From Lachnospiraceae bacterium (lineage in GTDB: Bacteria > Bacillota > Clostridia > Lachnospirales > Lachnospiraceae), in assembly GCA_015056815.1 (NCBI GenBank), contig SVFN01000001.1, forward strand, positions 62,001-126,000: DNA of 64,000 nucleotides, read 5' to 3'. A program made the position numbers and the translations under genes. The notes under the pieces were generated by a model that was given only the letters and a program-made list of their open reading frames with translations, ran no database searches and was not told the origin of the DNA. Shown one piece after another: positions 55,301 through 61,174 of the stretch. Position 1 is the first letter of the stretch; every line of letters begins with the position of its first letter.

Positions 55301-56292
55301 TACTGGCACTGAAGAAGGATGACGAGAGTGTTCTCTACTTTGAGGCAGACCTTTACAAGATGATCACAAAAGCAGGAGAGACGGAAGCATCCACAAAGGA
55401 GCATATCACAGAACTGAACGGAAGTCTTCGTATTACGGTTGATATCCCGAAACAGATCCGTTCCAAGGATGCACAGTATCGTCTGGTACGAAACCATACG
55501 GATGAGACAACCGGAGAATTGACGACAGAGGTTATGGAAGATGTGGACGACTGGGATTACACCTATACGTTTGTAACGAACAGGCTTTGCACGATGGCTT
55601 ACATTTATTCCAATGACAAAGAAGCGGCAGCAGCGGCGAAAGCGGCGGAAGAAGCAAAAGCCAAAGCAGAAGCAGACGCCAAAGCGGCAGCGGAAAAACT
55701 GGAGAACGAATTCTCATTAAATGCAAAACTTCGCGTGGCGGCAGTCGGTACGAGATTCGTATTAAGATGGGGTAAAGTGAGTGGAGCAGACGGTTATGAG
55801 ATCTATGCAGGAAGTGCAAAGGGCAAATATGCCAAAGAACCGGCAGCGACAACAAAGGCCGGCAAGAAATCGACTGCGATCAGAAGGATTGGCGGCAAGA
55901 AGATCGATGTAAAGAAGGTATATAAGTTCTATGTACGGGCTTACAAGATCGTGGACGGACAGAAGGTAACGATCGTAGAGTCTATGCCGATCTACTCTGT
56001 AAGCAAGCAAAATACCAGCTATACGAATACGAAGAATACCCGTATCAAGAAAAAGAGTGTGACCCTGAAGGCAGGCGGGACCGCTAAGATCAGCGCTAAG
56101 ACGGTACTTGTCAGCACCAGAAAGAAAGCGATCAAAGCACCTGTTAAAGAATTCCGCTACGGATCAACGGATCCGAAGATCGCAACGGTTGATGAAACAG
56201 GAACGATCAGGGCAATGAGCGCAGGAACCTGCTATATCTGGGTATATGCTAGAAACGGAAATGCACAAAAAGTGAAAGTAACAGTTCAATAA
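40387..56292 (+). CDS. Giant MBG/YDG-repeat surface or secreted protein
   Basis: The frame encodes about 5,300 residues, in frame with the signal peptide at 40099. In order (residues from GTG 40387): acidic linker 1-60; a beta domain to ~195; an InlB-type B repeat (ITYDANVES ... YAQWEAK, ~282-360); MBG_2-type domains (for example KTYGAPDPAFTYSF); YDG-type domains (KIYDGTTDANV, KTYDGTTDAAV) to ~2280; eight ~181-residue units with GTYDGKAHGI (~2887-4685); a final MBG_2 domain; a unique region to ~5075; an Ala/Lys/Glu helix; an FN3-like domain (~5108-5208); and a Big_2-like domain at the end. I see no LPXTG, SLH or dockerin. GTG 40387 has no ribosome binding site. ATG 40405 has AGAGG 8 bases upstream, but either start would give an unexported product. 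Adhesion or envelope structure is inferred. Confidence 0.85.
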   Translation: MAEDASMEENQDSPEEKVTDPVLTDEEIQSGQDVESVDADGQSEEEETVSEAFSQSETIDGVKITVTADAGVFPDGAVLSVKKVSAKDAVEAMEAVNETEEIKGSTSYYTYDIKVLDQDGNELEPDMDAGLVNVSFETDAIADRNMDASVYHMEETAEGLEAEALDANASGEVLTAQTDGFSFYTLVIKSDNEPVHVLHGNPTEADPIEVTAEDILTRAEITASSITSMSAVTYTGNAITVSGTSLLWKESFTEQIDLAIDYVADADVTHQVFGLTCVKKQVITYDANVESGVTVRIERDNETITSESAVAGELIPLPAATRGDGYWLKGWSTNANGEGLLPEGNYTVPNNDQTLYAQWEAKTELLIRPDTTAKTFGQRDPELTYTILTDSAIQLSGKLKRAPGEMGGNYDYDLSDLNDKNQRYQIRLADSNAKFKINSRSMKAQSSSNELCTPDFALQLKSNDVYAQITTDGVYYFTYTGNNITPALELTYEIEDEEVRRALASQPGVTITGNAYVLRPGVDYSMTVTSEKNVSDTDYRISFRGNPDNGNTNFSGLIYVYWNIRKSRIPDSAFSAENVTSTYDGANHSIAVSKPEEAIVQYSLDQTGWTTENPVFKNVGEYTVYYKIAVEEDADSPYLGESSVKSATVRINRRDVEVRLDDAAKTYGAPDPAFTYSFTAGKAPLAGEEIVGLADSITREEGQIVTDSAYRIFISDENLAALNQNEGNANYHITVRNTAEFTIDPKLIEVNVANARWTYSDQATPFSYSAVGIVSGDSLNFTLQSAGQSADNWDRRTNAGRYTIAPDNVSPNGNYTVIWRNGTLTIDPKNIEASDTVKVLFDGSESSAYQYTRAEIRPVITLTDVMDGVEYVKEGDFAVSGQISATDFSTYRVKISGANNYKGDLTKTWSITPALNRTVVYDGQEHQVEIELPRRADSYTAVRYYEVQDEHTKTLKETNPAYRNAGTYKIYYEVVLGEDYYDLGTLNEQNEYVLTAESTLTILPKPVQLAAVSTGKVYDHNAASGPQLTYKVVSSGAVETVPASGAANEMAQIASMQANIVSDAVSALCGEDTLQGVSVRRAEGENAGEYRMDVAIDQNALNPNYRIDNVMIPAIYTIEKADYVKAADFDDNVERYPWTDRGTRGSVQILDKIKADENLAVEAEYVVNVSAVSDTAQLLTGTPIVTTGNSLSYDLTGSSGRAGAVAEIPVTISSRNYKDFETSLKIETLRTRGTISWKSETYEKVYDGNPVDLDSTEYYTTNNLDSEAEITVTYYSDKEGTQPISAPVNAGTYYARATVGTSSNYEQAATSTAKRITIRKRPVAVEVKKANSAITKVYDGVKTVTIPALYIAESADSEPAGDSGILAGATGVSGEALVISGITGIFDSPNVNFEGSTVTAQAVTVSTGSALVTGAASDTVPSNYEISYDIEGVRGVITQKEICVQPDDKEKFYGDPDPELTYSVWEGGSTSGTKLNVTIPGLSCQRDQTEQNALEEGNYYHTWIVGDNTNYIIYRINGNFVIKKRPITVDLGKVNAQLSKVYDGDPGIDLPDIQIPSRQPASVTSGAIVGGVTGVTGESFVIHDLRGNLETADVGTDKAVAIPTPDWAILESHTSITGGDAELSNYKFTFITNDVRGTVTPRNIEVTVRNANATIQKTYDGTNTASVGALYIAADTTDPDETIGTLAGQTGVGGQKFKITGITGVYPGVNVVRDQEGNVIPQPVSVNNYDATNRKISGVTIEPVGEMTSIGNYTFTYDVNGVEGKIEPMPIRVTAKNASKEYDKCPANPAANELEYEVTQDSVTGAAITPTPVLEGITISRAAGENVGTYPITVTTDPTKDLNYEIVTAGAVFTIKPKKITVDLNCVNGDPAMVREYDGTNSVSLPTIHIPAAESDVASDSGLVTGAYTGVSGEALVIGNITGHYENGDVAYDTTGGAVTTKAVTIDQTVASGSAYVITGASVSAAEGTATDPSNYAVFYQVNGVNGMIRPKRIDATITAQNKIYDGTTDANVNVKVLNNIGSESFEEINIPGTFASKDVQYTGTTVTAQAVTISAGAITTTVSGGAKLANYDIHYADTVNAKVLPKTATAVVIVSDKTYDGTTDAAVTAELTTAGGIVTGESFKVSGLQAHFADKDVSLASDGSVIAKDVTVITSGASITAVNTPQAVVSNYEFSYDSDTVTKQAIIRKKAATISPNPNQSKVYLATEPALTYNVTGLVSGEAIESGSVIVSRAAVLADPVRDEVGSYPIHITLATGSNLNYDIQIVTGEVFEIKKAENPWVTSPAEVEIACTDQDEKTYSFVDLITGAGIEGLRADTIVSYSAVQITSGEGVIAKKADNSFDAQITTDGVLKFKLDKKAVSNKTAQLSVTVTNKNYKDITLKYIVKTVQGTGTVAFKNSGEFVREYNGRPINWEYDGTKELQGQLDGKKIESLFETNNSEALATAGAVTFSYKGQTEQEIADNAETYSEDLSSSPKDVGKYLVTVTVNATDSFTAATTSAAFEIRPKELTIDVKARDKVYDGTTKVDWTASVDTGVEGEYISVKEIAAEFDSKDAGERTVTITPTVSGSAFNLLCNGRTDLNNYNVSMVSGAAVRAKIMPKKLTAENFAVVVSEKAYDGSVTVSPEAVTVTVDRDALVSGEAIAITGVGGTYENADAGERVKVMLDWSNAVKTLTESSEAVTVTDSSILKNYDLSACPQIAYGKVTKAVNTVSGLVITGWKYGKYNAESNTPQAEASYGSENMIFEYRAKTATDGAYSLNVPTQAGEYLVRARVDESANYAGATSAAVEFTISPSAITITASDRTKAYGADVDMPTSPEYGKDYTVQPASQEDYFSADDKLNVSLRTAAVKSSPAGTYAITPAYENTNYQATLVTGAYTVTRVDLAVDAQGYSGEYDGKAHSVAIRLSAADKSVSDARIYLSTGTALNSENFATAGEMVSPESITRKDAGSTTVYYYIDTPNYKADPLTGSAVINITPKKLTAVVTAKDKTYDATDRAELTATAATNIAGESLMISGLTGSFATANVGEQTVTINTGSAVIRGVGTTKASNYEVTIPAATTASIAKAANRVTVKLDSWIYDGQAKTVSTSATFMGEGEPKISYSENAAKDFVQEQPTEAGTYYVKAEVAETANYEAAQAVKEFTISPAAMTITADGYRGTYDGMAHGISVNVTVPGGLSSDAEVYYSTKELTKANIQAAITMGTAVKSATDTAVTLTTAGSKEVYYYVVSNDFTADSVSGKETITLAKKAISFTWPETTTFVYDGTAKTVTAAAAGFVEGDDVTVGAYESDAGNKLTNSATAAGTYTAKVKELAGNDKDNYSISATEATASREWTIAKAEANVTAEAYTGTYDGKFHGITVKAVSGEQDVTGKVTVYYSSKELSAENYQAAVTSSTDAKVTAKDTGKTAIYYYVTSDNYQVIPATGSAMITITPKPVGFDWSEDSFTYDGKQKEITAAVKAADIESGDAVKVGTYESADTTTNKATKAGIYTAKVATLDGESKANYAIATDSAVKEWTISQSANKVTIVSMEGWTYGDTPKTPDAKADFGTVTFTYSQEENGTYTAEVPVNAGTYYVKAAVAETTDYKAAVSSPTAFTIEPKEVGITWQNVKSFAYDGTEKTVTAEVAKADLVSGDAVTIETYQNNTKTEAGAYTAKATELGGEKAANYTFDQTKAVCDWEITKAAMTVTAAGTDKTYDGNAYGITVTTDTKNAPNDAQVYYSDKELTDANIDAAITLKTAVTSATDAAVTLKDAGKKEIFFYVRSNNFIPSQATGSAVITIAPKPVSFTWEGTEGLVYDGTAKTVTAKVADAVGTDIVNAGTYQDNVKTAAGTYTAKVLTLAGKDAANYTISATEATAAKAWTIAKAALKVTAAGVEETYDGNAYGISVRAEDADGKEVAEAVIYYSKISLNASNLDKAVTDAKDDKVTRKEAGSTTIYYYVKADNYQIDKQTGNAKIVIAKKPADLEWTADSFTYDGTKKQITATVAAADVVKGDEVSVDTYTKDLTNKITNEAVDAGVYTAKAEVLSGEDAANYSINEATASKSWNIAKASNNVKLAIAGWNYGESANAPMVTATFGQETAVITYSSDKQNYTENVPVMAGTWYARATIPATDNYGGAVSTPVEFKIKAAALKVTSKGYEGVYDGQAHGITVTADTKNDANADVEIYYSEEELTEGNIAEMIAGGKAAKTPVTRTDAGTTRVYYYVATNNYSAFPVCGSEQIVIAKKEVSFVWQAQKSFTYDGEEKSVTATVSGNDIVGEDEVVVEAYEDNSAVKAGVYTAKVKALAGTKADNYTFNEADAKAEWEIARAKMQIVAEGYQGTYDGKAHGITVTADTGEIQSDAKIYYSTKELTADNLESVIKLGQAVTDKADSLVTVKEAKTTPIYYYVVSENFEADQVSGSADVKIAKKEVGFTWNGTQGLVYDGKEKTVTADLTGVETGDEVSVGTYQSNTGKKAGSYTASVTSLTGKDAANYTFDPAKASVNFVIAKEGLAVTAEGYKGTYDKNAHGVKVMADVSGNKDADVKIWYSESELTAENIAQMIEAGTAKAESPTRTDAGTTKVYYYVTSEDYEAAPISGNVDIVIEKKKVGFNWQAVTEFAYDGNVKNVQATVTGTVGGDEITVGSYGNDAAGNVLNTTAAAGEYTAKVAAIAGAKADNYYFDETKAVKNWKITKAAITIKAADKSSRYGEDIAELTYEVGGAYVTGDELGITVATTATKNAKTGTYPITVSWNQNPNYQATITGATYTITKSEEAAAEVKEDEIKVTKASEQEKKDAAITGVNDTMEYSADGGTTWIPVPKGETSLKNLAAGTYLIRVAADENHDAGKPVSVTVEVKTYAEDGDKKVDTDELKDTYKDVKPAEGSVMDTQNLTMDEVIDKIAQPSSRKELIEKALANENGAAAVEVINENGAPVKAALNSSYVDLINELLTAEELIEVMAGAKAKLELVISPTDEKKLDSKVKDGVLALKKDDESVLYFEADLYKMITKAGETEASTKEHITELNGSLRITVDIPKQIRSKDAQYRLVRNHTDETTGELTTEVMEDVDDWDYTYTFVTNRLCTMAYIYSNDKEAAAAAKAAEEAKAKAEADAKAAAEKLENEFSLNAKLRVAAVGTRFVLRWGKVSGADGYEIYAGSAKGKYAKEPAATTKAGKKSTAIRRIGGKKIDVKKVYKFYVRAYKIVDGQKVTIVESMPIYSVSKQNTSYTNTKNTRIKKKSVTLKAGGTAKISAKTVLVSTRKKAIKAPVKEFRYGSTDPKIATVDETGTIRAMSAGTCYIWVYARNGNAQKVKVTVQ
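49046..54440 (+). repeat. Coding tandem repeats, eight diverged ~181-residue units
   Basis: Units begin near 49063, 49858, 50428, 51470, 52018, 52809, 53353 and 53896 with G-Y-x-G-x-YDG-x-x-HGI. The basic spacing is about 545 bases: an HGI half, then a half with F-x-YDG-x-x-K-x-VTA. Longer intervals (about 790 and 1,040) contain an extra ~80-residue module ending AGTYYVKA.VAET..Y (near 49600, 50960 and 52555; an earlier copy near 48515). Units are diverged at DNA level, so recent array expansion is not evident. Confidence 0.8.
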
Positions 56293-56315
56293 AAACAGGA
56301 TGCCAAAAGCGTCCG

Positions 56316-56342
56316 GGGGGCAGGAAATCCTGCCCCCTTTTT
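56316..56342 (+). terminator. Terminator of the giant gene
   Basis: GGGGGCAGG (56316-56324) pairs with CCTGCCCCC (56329-56337), loop AAAT, followed by five T. Confidence 0.92.
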
Positions 56343-56365
56343 CCGGTCAAAAACAAAAGAAACAC

Positions 56366-56394
56366 TTTAAAAGACGGGATGAATGTAGTATAAT
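56366..56394 (+). promoter_or_regulatory. Promoter of glgA
   Basis: TTTAAA (56366-56371) and TATAAT (56389-56394) at 17 bases. A GCAGTC/GACTGC hairpin (56416-56437) lies in the leader just before the CGGAGG ribosome binding site. Confidence 0.55.
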
Positions 56395-56454
56395 TATTTT
56401 AACAATGTGATGTAGGCAGTCTGTTTTTTGTGACTGCGGAAGCGGAGGAATAGC

Positions 56455-57900
56455 ATGAAGAAAATTTTGTTTGTGGCATCGGAGGGAGTGCCGTTTATCA
56501 AGACGGGAGGGCTTGCAGATGTAGTCGGTTCGCTGCCGAAGTGTATTGATAAACGGTATTTTGATGTACGTGTGATCATGCCGAAATATGCCTGTATGAA
56601 ACAGGAGTTCAAGGACATGATGAAATATAAGACTCACTATTATATGGACTTCAACTGGAAGAACGAATATGTTGGAGTGTTAGTGGCCGAAGTAAACGGC
56701 ATTACCTATTACTTTATTGATAACGAATCCTACTTCAGCGGATTTGGCGTATACAGCGATAATGTGATCGATGAGATTACAAAGTACTCTTATTTCTGCA
56801 AGGCAGTCCTGTCTTCACTGCCGCTCATCGGTTTCAGACCGGATATCATTCATTGTCATGACTGGCAGACCGGACTGATCCCGGTTTATCTGCACGAGAG
56901 ATTCCAGCAGAATGAGTTCTTCCGGGGCATTAAGACGGTCATGACGATCCACAATCTTAAATTTCAGGGAAGATGGGATGTTAAGACCGTACAGTCTATT
57001 ACGGGACTGCCGGGATATTTCTTTACATCGGATAAGCTGGAAGCCTATAAAGATGCAAATCTGTTAAAGGGCGGTCTGGTCTATGCAGACGCGATCACGA
57101 CCGTTTCCGACACCTATGCGGAGGAGATTAAGACAGAGTTTTATGGGGAAGGACTGAACGGACTTTTAAATGCAAGAGCCGGTTCCCTGCGGGGGATTGT
57201 CAACGGTATTGACTATGAGGAGTTCAATCCCACGACGGATGCCAAGATCGATTTCCCGTATGACAAAGTGAATTTCCGCAAGGAGAAAATCAAAAATAAA
57301 CGTGCCCTGCAAAAACAGCTCGGTTTGGAACAGGACGACAGTAAATTTATGATCGGTATCGTATCCCGACTGACCGACCAGAAAGGATTTGATCTGATCG
57401 CATATATCATGGATGAGCTTTGTCAGGAAGAAGTGCAGATCGTTGTGCTGGGGACGGGCGAGGAGCGTTATGAGAATATGTTCCGGCACTTTGACTGGAA
57501 GTACAACAATAAAGTATCCGCGAATATTTATTATTCCGATGAATTGTCCCATAAGATTTATGCTTCCTCGGATGCTTTTCTGATGCCTTCCCTATTTGAG
57601 CCGTGCGGTCTGAGCCAGCTTATGGCACTTCGCTACGGTACACTTCCGATCGTCAGGGAGACCGGAGGACTGAAGGATACGGTGGAGCCTTATAATGAAT
57701 ATGAAAGCACCGGCACCGGATTCAGCTTCCGTAATTACAATGCACATGAGATGCTGGCAACGATCCGCTATGCGAAATATGTATTTTATCAGCGCAGACG
57801 TGAGTGGAACAAGATGGTGGACCGCGCAATGGCAGCAGATTTCTCGTGGGAAGTGTCTGCAAAGAAATATCAGGAAATGTACGACTGGCTGATCGGGTAG
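56455..57900 (+). CDS. glgA: Glycogen synthase (ADP-glucose)
   Basis: The 481-residue GT5-family enzyme extends alpha-1,4-glucan from ADP-glucose. It has the substrate-binding KTGGLADVVGSLPK at residues 15-28, HCHDWQTGLIP, IVSRLTDQKGFDL and the C-terminal MPSLFEPCGLSQLMALRYG with the catalytic Glu and nucleotide-sugar site. The length is normal. CGGAGG precedes ATG 56455. It is alone between its own promoter and the rqcH promoter; no other glg gene is in the window. Confidence 0.96.
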   Translation: MKKILFVASEGVPFIKTGGLADVVGSLPKCIDKRYFDVRVIMPKYACMKQEFKDMMKYKTHYYMDFNWKNEYVGVLVAEVNGITYYFIDNESYFSGFGVYSDNVIDEITKYSYFCKAVLSSLPLIGFRPDIIHCHDWQTGLIPVYLHERFQQNEFFRGIKTVMTIHNLKFQGRWDVKTVQSITGLPGYFFTSDKLEAYKDANLLKGGLVYADAITTVSDTYAEEIKTEFYGEGLNGLLNARAGSLRGIVNGIDYEEFNPTTDAKIDFPYDKVNFRKEKIKNKRALQKQLGLEQDDSKFMIGIVSRLTDQKGFDLIAYIMDELCQEEVQIVVLGTGEERYENMFRHFDWKYNNKVSANIYYSDELSHKIYASSDAFLMPSLFEPCGLSQLMALRYGTLPIVRETGGLKDTVEPYNEYESTGTGFSFRNYNAHEMLATIRYAKYVFYQRRREWNKMVDRAMAADFSWEVSAKKYQEMYDWLIG

Positions 57901-57913
57901 GCTGGTATAGGAG

Positions 57914-57971
57914 TTGACAGATTTTTTATGGTTATTATAATAGAATAGGACCGAGAGATCGGTCCTATTCT
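57914..57971 (+). promoter_or_regulatory. Consensus promoter plus 5'-terminal hairpin before rqcH
   Basis: TTGACA (57914-57919) and TATAAT (57936-57941), spacer 16, are followed at the next base by a perfect 12-bp stem (AGAATAGGACCG, loop AGAGAT). Transcription would begin inside the left arm. There is no good T-run, so it is not a convincing glgA terminator. Confidence 0.6.
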
Positions 57972-58026
57972 TCATGTAGACTGAGAATAGAATGGAACAA
58001 TATACTGATTTACCGGGAGAACAAAA

Positions 58027-59775
58027 ATGGCTTTTGACGGAATTACGATCGCATGTATTGCAAAAGAATGCCGGGACAGACTTCTGAATGCCCGCATTTA
58101 CAAAATAGCGCAGCCTGAAAAGGATGAACTGATCCTCACCTGCAAAGTGGGAGGAGGCAGTAAGGAACAATACAGGCTTTTGCTTTCGGCAGACGCATCC
58201 CTTCCACTCTGCTATTTCACGCAGGAAAACAAAAAAAGTCCCATGACAGCTCCTAATTTCTGTATGCTTCTTCGCAAGCATATCCAGAATGGGCGGATCG
58301 TGGAAGTGACACAGCCGGGACTGGAGAGGATCATCCGGTTTGAGATCGAGCACCTTGATGAGATGGGGGATCTTTGCAAAAAAAGCCTGGTGATCGAACT
58401 GATGGGCAAGCACAGCAATATTATCTTTGTCGATGATAACGACAGGATCATTGACAGCATCAAACATATTTCCGGGGCGGTCAGCAGCGTCAGGGAGGTT
58501 TTGCCGGGGAGGGAGTATTTCATTCCCGAAACTACGGAAAAAAGCGATCCTTTTTTAACAGACCGGGAAAAGTTCAGAAACTTACTGACCGGAAGATCAC
58601 TTCCGATGTACAAAGCGGTTTACAGTAATCTGACAGGATTTTCTCCTCAGATGTCGCAGGAGCTATGCAATATTGCAGGAGTGGATGCGGATCTTCCCAC
58701 ATCGGCGGCCTCCGGGGAGGAACTGGAACGTATGGCGGATGCTTATGACACAATCATGGAGCGTGTCCGTAAGGCCGAGTATGCGCCGGCTGTCTATTAT
58801 GAAAACGGTGCACCGAAGGAATATGCCGCGTTTCCGATGACTTATCTGGATTCCCTGGAACGCAGAGATTATCAGGATATGTCGGAACTGTTATATTCGT
58901 ATTACCATGAGAAGAATGTGATCACGCGTATCCGCCAGCGCTCCGTCGATCTGAGAAGGATCGCACAGACAGCCCTGGAACGTAATGTCAAAAAATATGA
59001 TCTGCAGGCAAAACAGTTAAAGGATACCGAAAAAAGAGAAACCTATCGGATATACGGGGAACTCTTACAGACCTATGGATATAATGTAGAGCCGGGGGCA
59101 AATAAGATCACGGTGACAAACTATTACGATGGCAGTGAACTGACCATACCGCTGGACGGGACGATAACACCACTGGAAAATGCATCCCGATATTTTGCAA
59201 GATATGGTAAACTGAAACGTACTTATGAGGCGCTTACCACACTTTTAAAAGAGACGGCGGAAGAGATCGAGCATCTGGAATCGGTGCTGAATTCCATCGA
59301 TATTGCAAGAAAAGAGGAAGATCTGATCCAGATTAAGGAGGAGATGATCCAAAGCGGCTATATCAAGCGCAAAGGCGGCACCAAGCAAGAAAAAGTGACC
59401 AGCAGGCCCTTTCATTATATCTCTTCAGACGGATTCCATATGTATGTGGGGAAAAACAATTTCCAGAATGACGAGCTGACCTTCAAGTTTGCACAAGGCG
59501 GTGACTGGTGGTTTCATGCCAAGAAGATCCCCGGCAGTCATGTTGTGTTAAAAAGCGGCGGAAAAGAAGTGCCGGACCGCACCTTTGAGGAAGCGGCAAG
59601 CCTTGCCGCACATTATTCAAAGGCCGGCAGACAGGACAAAGTGGAGATCGATTATATCGAGAAAAAGCATGTGAAAAAACCCGCCGGTTCCAAACCGGGA
59701 TTTGTCGTTTATTATACAAACTACTCCATGCTCGCCACCACCGATATCAGCAGACTGAAGGAAGTGGTCGAGTAA
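58027..59775 (+). CDS. rqcH: Rqc2-type ribosome quality control protein (NFACT)
   Basis: The 582-residue NFACT protein binds stalled 50S subunits and directs C-terminal alanine tailing of the nascent chain; older names are FbpA or fibronectin-binding protein. The N-terminal NFACT-N domain begins MAFDGITIACIAKEC and includes the HSNIIFVDDNDRIIDSIKHI segment. Central coiled-coil helices span about 290-430. The NFACT-R domain (about 457-575) reads SSDGFHMYVGKNNFQND and GDWWFHAKKIPGSHVVLK. Length is typical. The ribosome binding site is CGGGAG. Confidence 0.94.
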   Translation: MAFDGITIACIAKECRDRLLNARIYKIAQPEKDELILTCKVGGGSKEQYRLLLSADASLPLCYFTQENKKSPMTAPNFCMLLRKHIQNGRIVEVTQPGLERIIRFEIEHLDEMGDLCKKSLVIELMGKHSNIIFVDDNDRIIDSIKHISGAVSSVREVLPGREYFIPETTEKSDPFLTDREKFRNLLTGRSLPMYKAVYSNLTGFSPQMSQELCNIAGVDADLPTSAASGEELERMADAYDTIMERVRKAEYAPAVYYENGAPKEYAAFPMTYLDSLERRDYQDMSELLYSYYHEKNVITRIRQRSVDLRRIAQTALERNVKKYDLQAKQLKDTEKRETYRIYGELLQTYGYNVEPGANKITVTNYYDGSELTIPLDGTITPLENASRYFARYGKLKRTYEALTTLLKETAEEIEHLESVLNSIDIARKEEDLIQIKEEMIQSGYIKRKGGTKQEKVTSRPFHYISSDGFHMYVGKNNFQNDELTFKFAQGGDWWFHAKKIPGSHVVLKSGGKEVPDRTFEEAASLAAHYSKAGRQDKVEIDYIEKKHVKKPAGSKPGFVVYYTNYSMLATTDISRLKEVVE

Positions 59776-59821
59776 CCGGGCAAAAGACAGGAACAGACAG
59801 GGACGGAAGATAATTCCACAG

Positions 59822-59850
59822 TTGACAGAAAATCTCCAAACCGCTATAAT
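59822..59850 (+). promoter_or_regulatory. Perfect consensus promoter upstream of yicC
   Basis: TTGACA (59822-59827) and TATAAT (59845-59850) with the ideal 17-base spacer. The leader to ATG 60034 is about 177 bases and holds a small ACCGG-AGT-CCGGT hairpin but no recognised riboswitch. Confidence 0.8.
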
Positions 59851-60033
59851 GAAATGAATTGTTATCCAGAAACATGTAGATAGATTTTATAGAAAAATAA
59901 TCAGTACCGGAGTCCGGTGAGTTCAGAACAGGAGCGTGTCTGTTACAGAAATATATGGCATACCGGGCGTACGGATGACATTACCCTCTCCGGATTTTGG
60001 CAAATCTTATGAGAGGTCTGACGAGGTAACACT

Positions 60034-60912
60034 ATGATTAAAAGTATGACCGGTTTCGGCCGCAGTGAAGTGGCAGAAGATAACCGTAAATTTACAGTAG
60101 AGATCAAAACAGTCAATCACAGATACTTGGATGTTAATATCAAGATGCCCAAAAAACTGAATTTCTTCGAGGCTTCGATCCGGAACCTGTTAAAAGAGTA
60201 TATCCAGCGGGGCAAGGCAGATGTTTTTATCACCTATGAAGATCTGTCCGAGAATAATTTCAGTATTAAATATAATGAAGATGTTGCAGGGGAATATCTT
60301 GGCTATCTCAGACAGATGGCAGAAAAATTCGGTTTAGAGGATGACATCAGGGTTTCTACGCTTTCCAGATATCCGGAAGTCTTTACGATGGAGGAACAGA
60401 ATATCGATGAGGAGCACATCTGGAAGCTCCTGGAGAAAGCGATCCGCGAAGCGGGAGAAGGACTGAGCCGGACCAGACAGAATGAAGGCGAGAATCTGAA
60501 GAAAGACCTGTTAAACAAGCTGGATGGGATGCTTGCCCATGTGGAATATATCGAGAAGAGGTCGCCGGAAGTGGTTGGAAACTATCGCACCAGGCTGGAA
60601 GACAAGGTACGCGAGCTTCTGACAGAGCAGGATATTGATGAAAATCGTATCCTGACAGAAGTTACGATCTTTGCAGACAAGATCTGTGTGGATGAGGAGA
60701 TGGTCCGCCTGAGAAGCCATATTGAATCGACCAGAGATATTCTCAAAGAAGGCGGCAGTGTAGGGCGTAAGCTTGATTTTATCGCACAGGAGATGAACAG
60801 AGAGGCGAATACGACCTTGTCAAAGGCGAATGATCTGGATATTTCCGGTCACGCCATCGAATTAAAGACGGACATTGAGAAAGTAAGGGAGCAGATACAG
60901 AACCTTGAGTAA
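60034..60912 (+). CDS. yicC: YicC-family endoribonuclease
   Basis: The 292-residue protein begins MIKSMTGFGRSEV, the invariant YicC start, and ends with the conserved KLDFIAQEMNREANTTLSKAND and EIKxDIEKVREQIQNLE-type tail. YicC/YloC proteins are RNases involved in RNA decay. It is the first gene of the run yicC-remA-gmk-rpoZ, and its stop overlaps the TTG start of remA by 8 bases. The ribosome binding site upstream is weak (GAGGT in TGACGAGGTAACACT). Confidence 0.93.
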   Translation: MIKSMTGFGRSEVAEDNRKFTVEIKTVNHRYLDVNIKMPKKLNFFEASIRNLLKEYIQRGKADVFITYEDLSENNFSIKYNEDVAGEYLGYLRQMAEKFGLEDDIRVSTLSRYPEVFTMEEQNIDEEHIWKLLEKAIREAGEGLSRTRQNEGENLKKDLLNKLDGMLAHVEYIEKRSPEVVGNYRTRLEDKVRELLTEQDIDENRILTEVTIFADKICVDEEMVRLRSHIESTRDILKEGGSVGRKLDFIAQEMNREANTTLSKANDLDISGHAIELKTDIEKVREQIQNLE

Positions 60913-61174
60913 CAAAGAACCTTCTCTGATCCATATTGGATTCGGGAATATCGTAAATACAGATAAAATAGTTGCGATCGTCGTACCGGAATCGGCGCCG
61001 GCAAAGCGCCTGATCCAGCAGGGCAAGGAAAAAGGCATTGTTGTGGATGTCACCCATGGCCGTAAGACGAAATCAGTGATCCTCATGGAGAATAATCAGC
61101 TGATCTTATCGGCATTTACACCGGAGACGATTGCGCTTAGGGCAAAGTCAAAGGAGGATAAGGATGAAACATGA
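60905..61174 (+). CDS. remA: RemA-like regulator (DUF370)
   Basis: The 89-residue protein matches the RemA/DUF370 family: HIGFGNIVNTDKIVAIV, then APAKRLIQQGKEKGIVVDVTHGRKTKSVILMENNQLILSA, split here only for description. RemA of Bacillus subtilis is a DNA-binding activator of matrix and osmoprotection genes. The start is TTG 60905, overlapping the yicC stop; no ATG fits. Its end overlaps the gmk start by 11 bases. A matrix-control role in this organism is an inference. Confidence 0.92.
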   Translation: MSNKEPSLIHIGFGNIVNTDKIVAIVVPESAPAKRLIQQGKEKGIVVDVTHGRKTKSVILMENNQLILSAFTPETIALRAKSKEDKDET

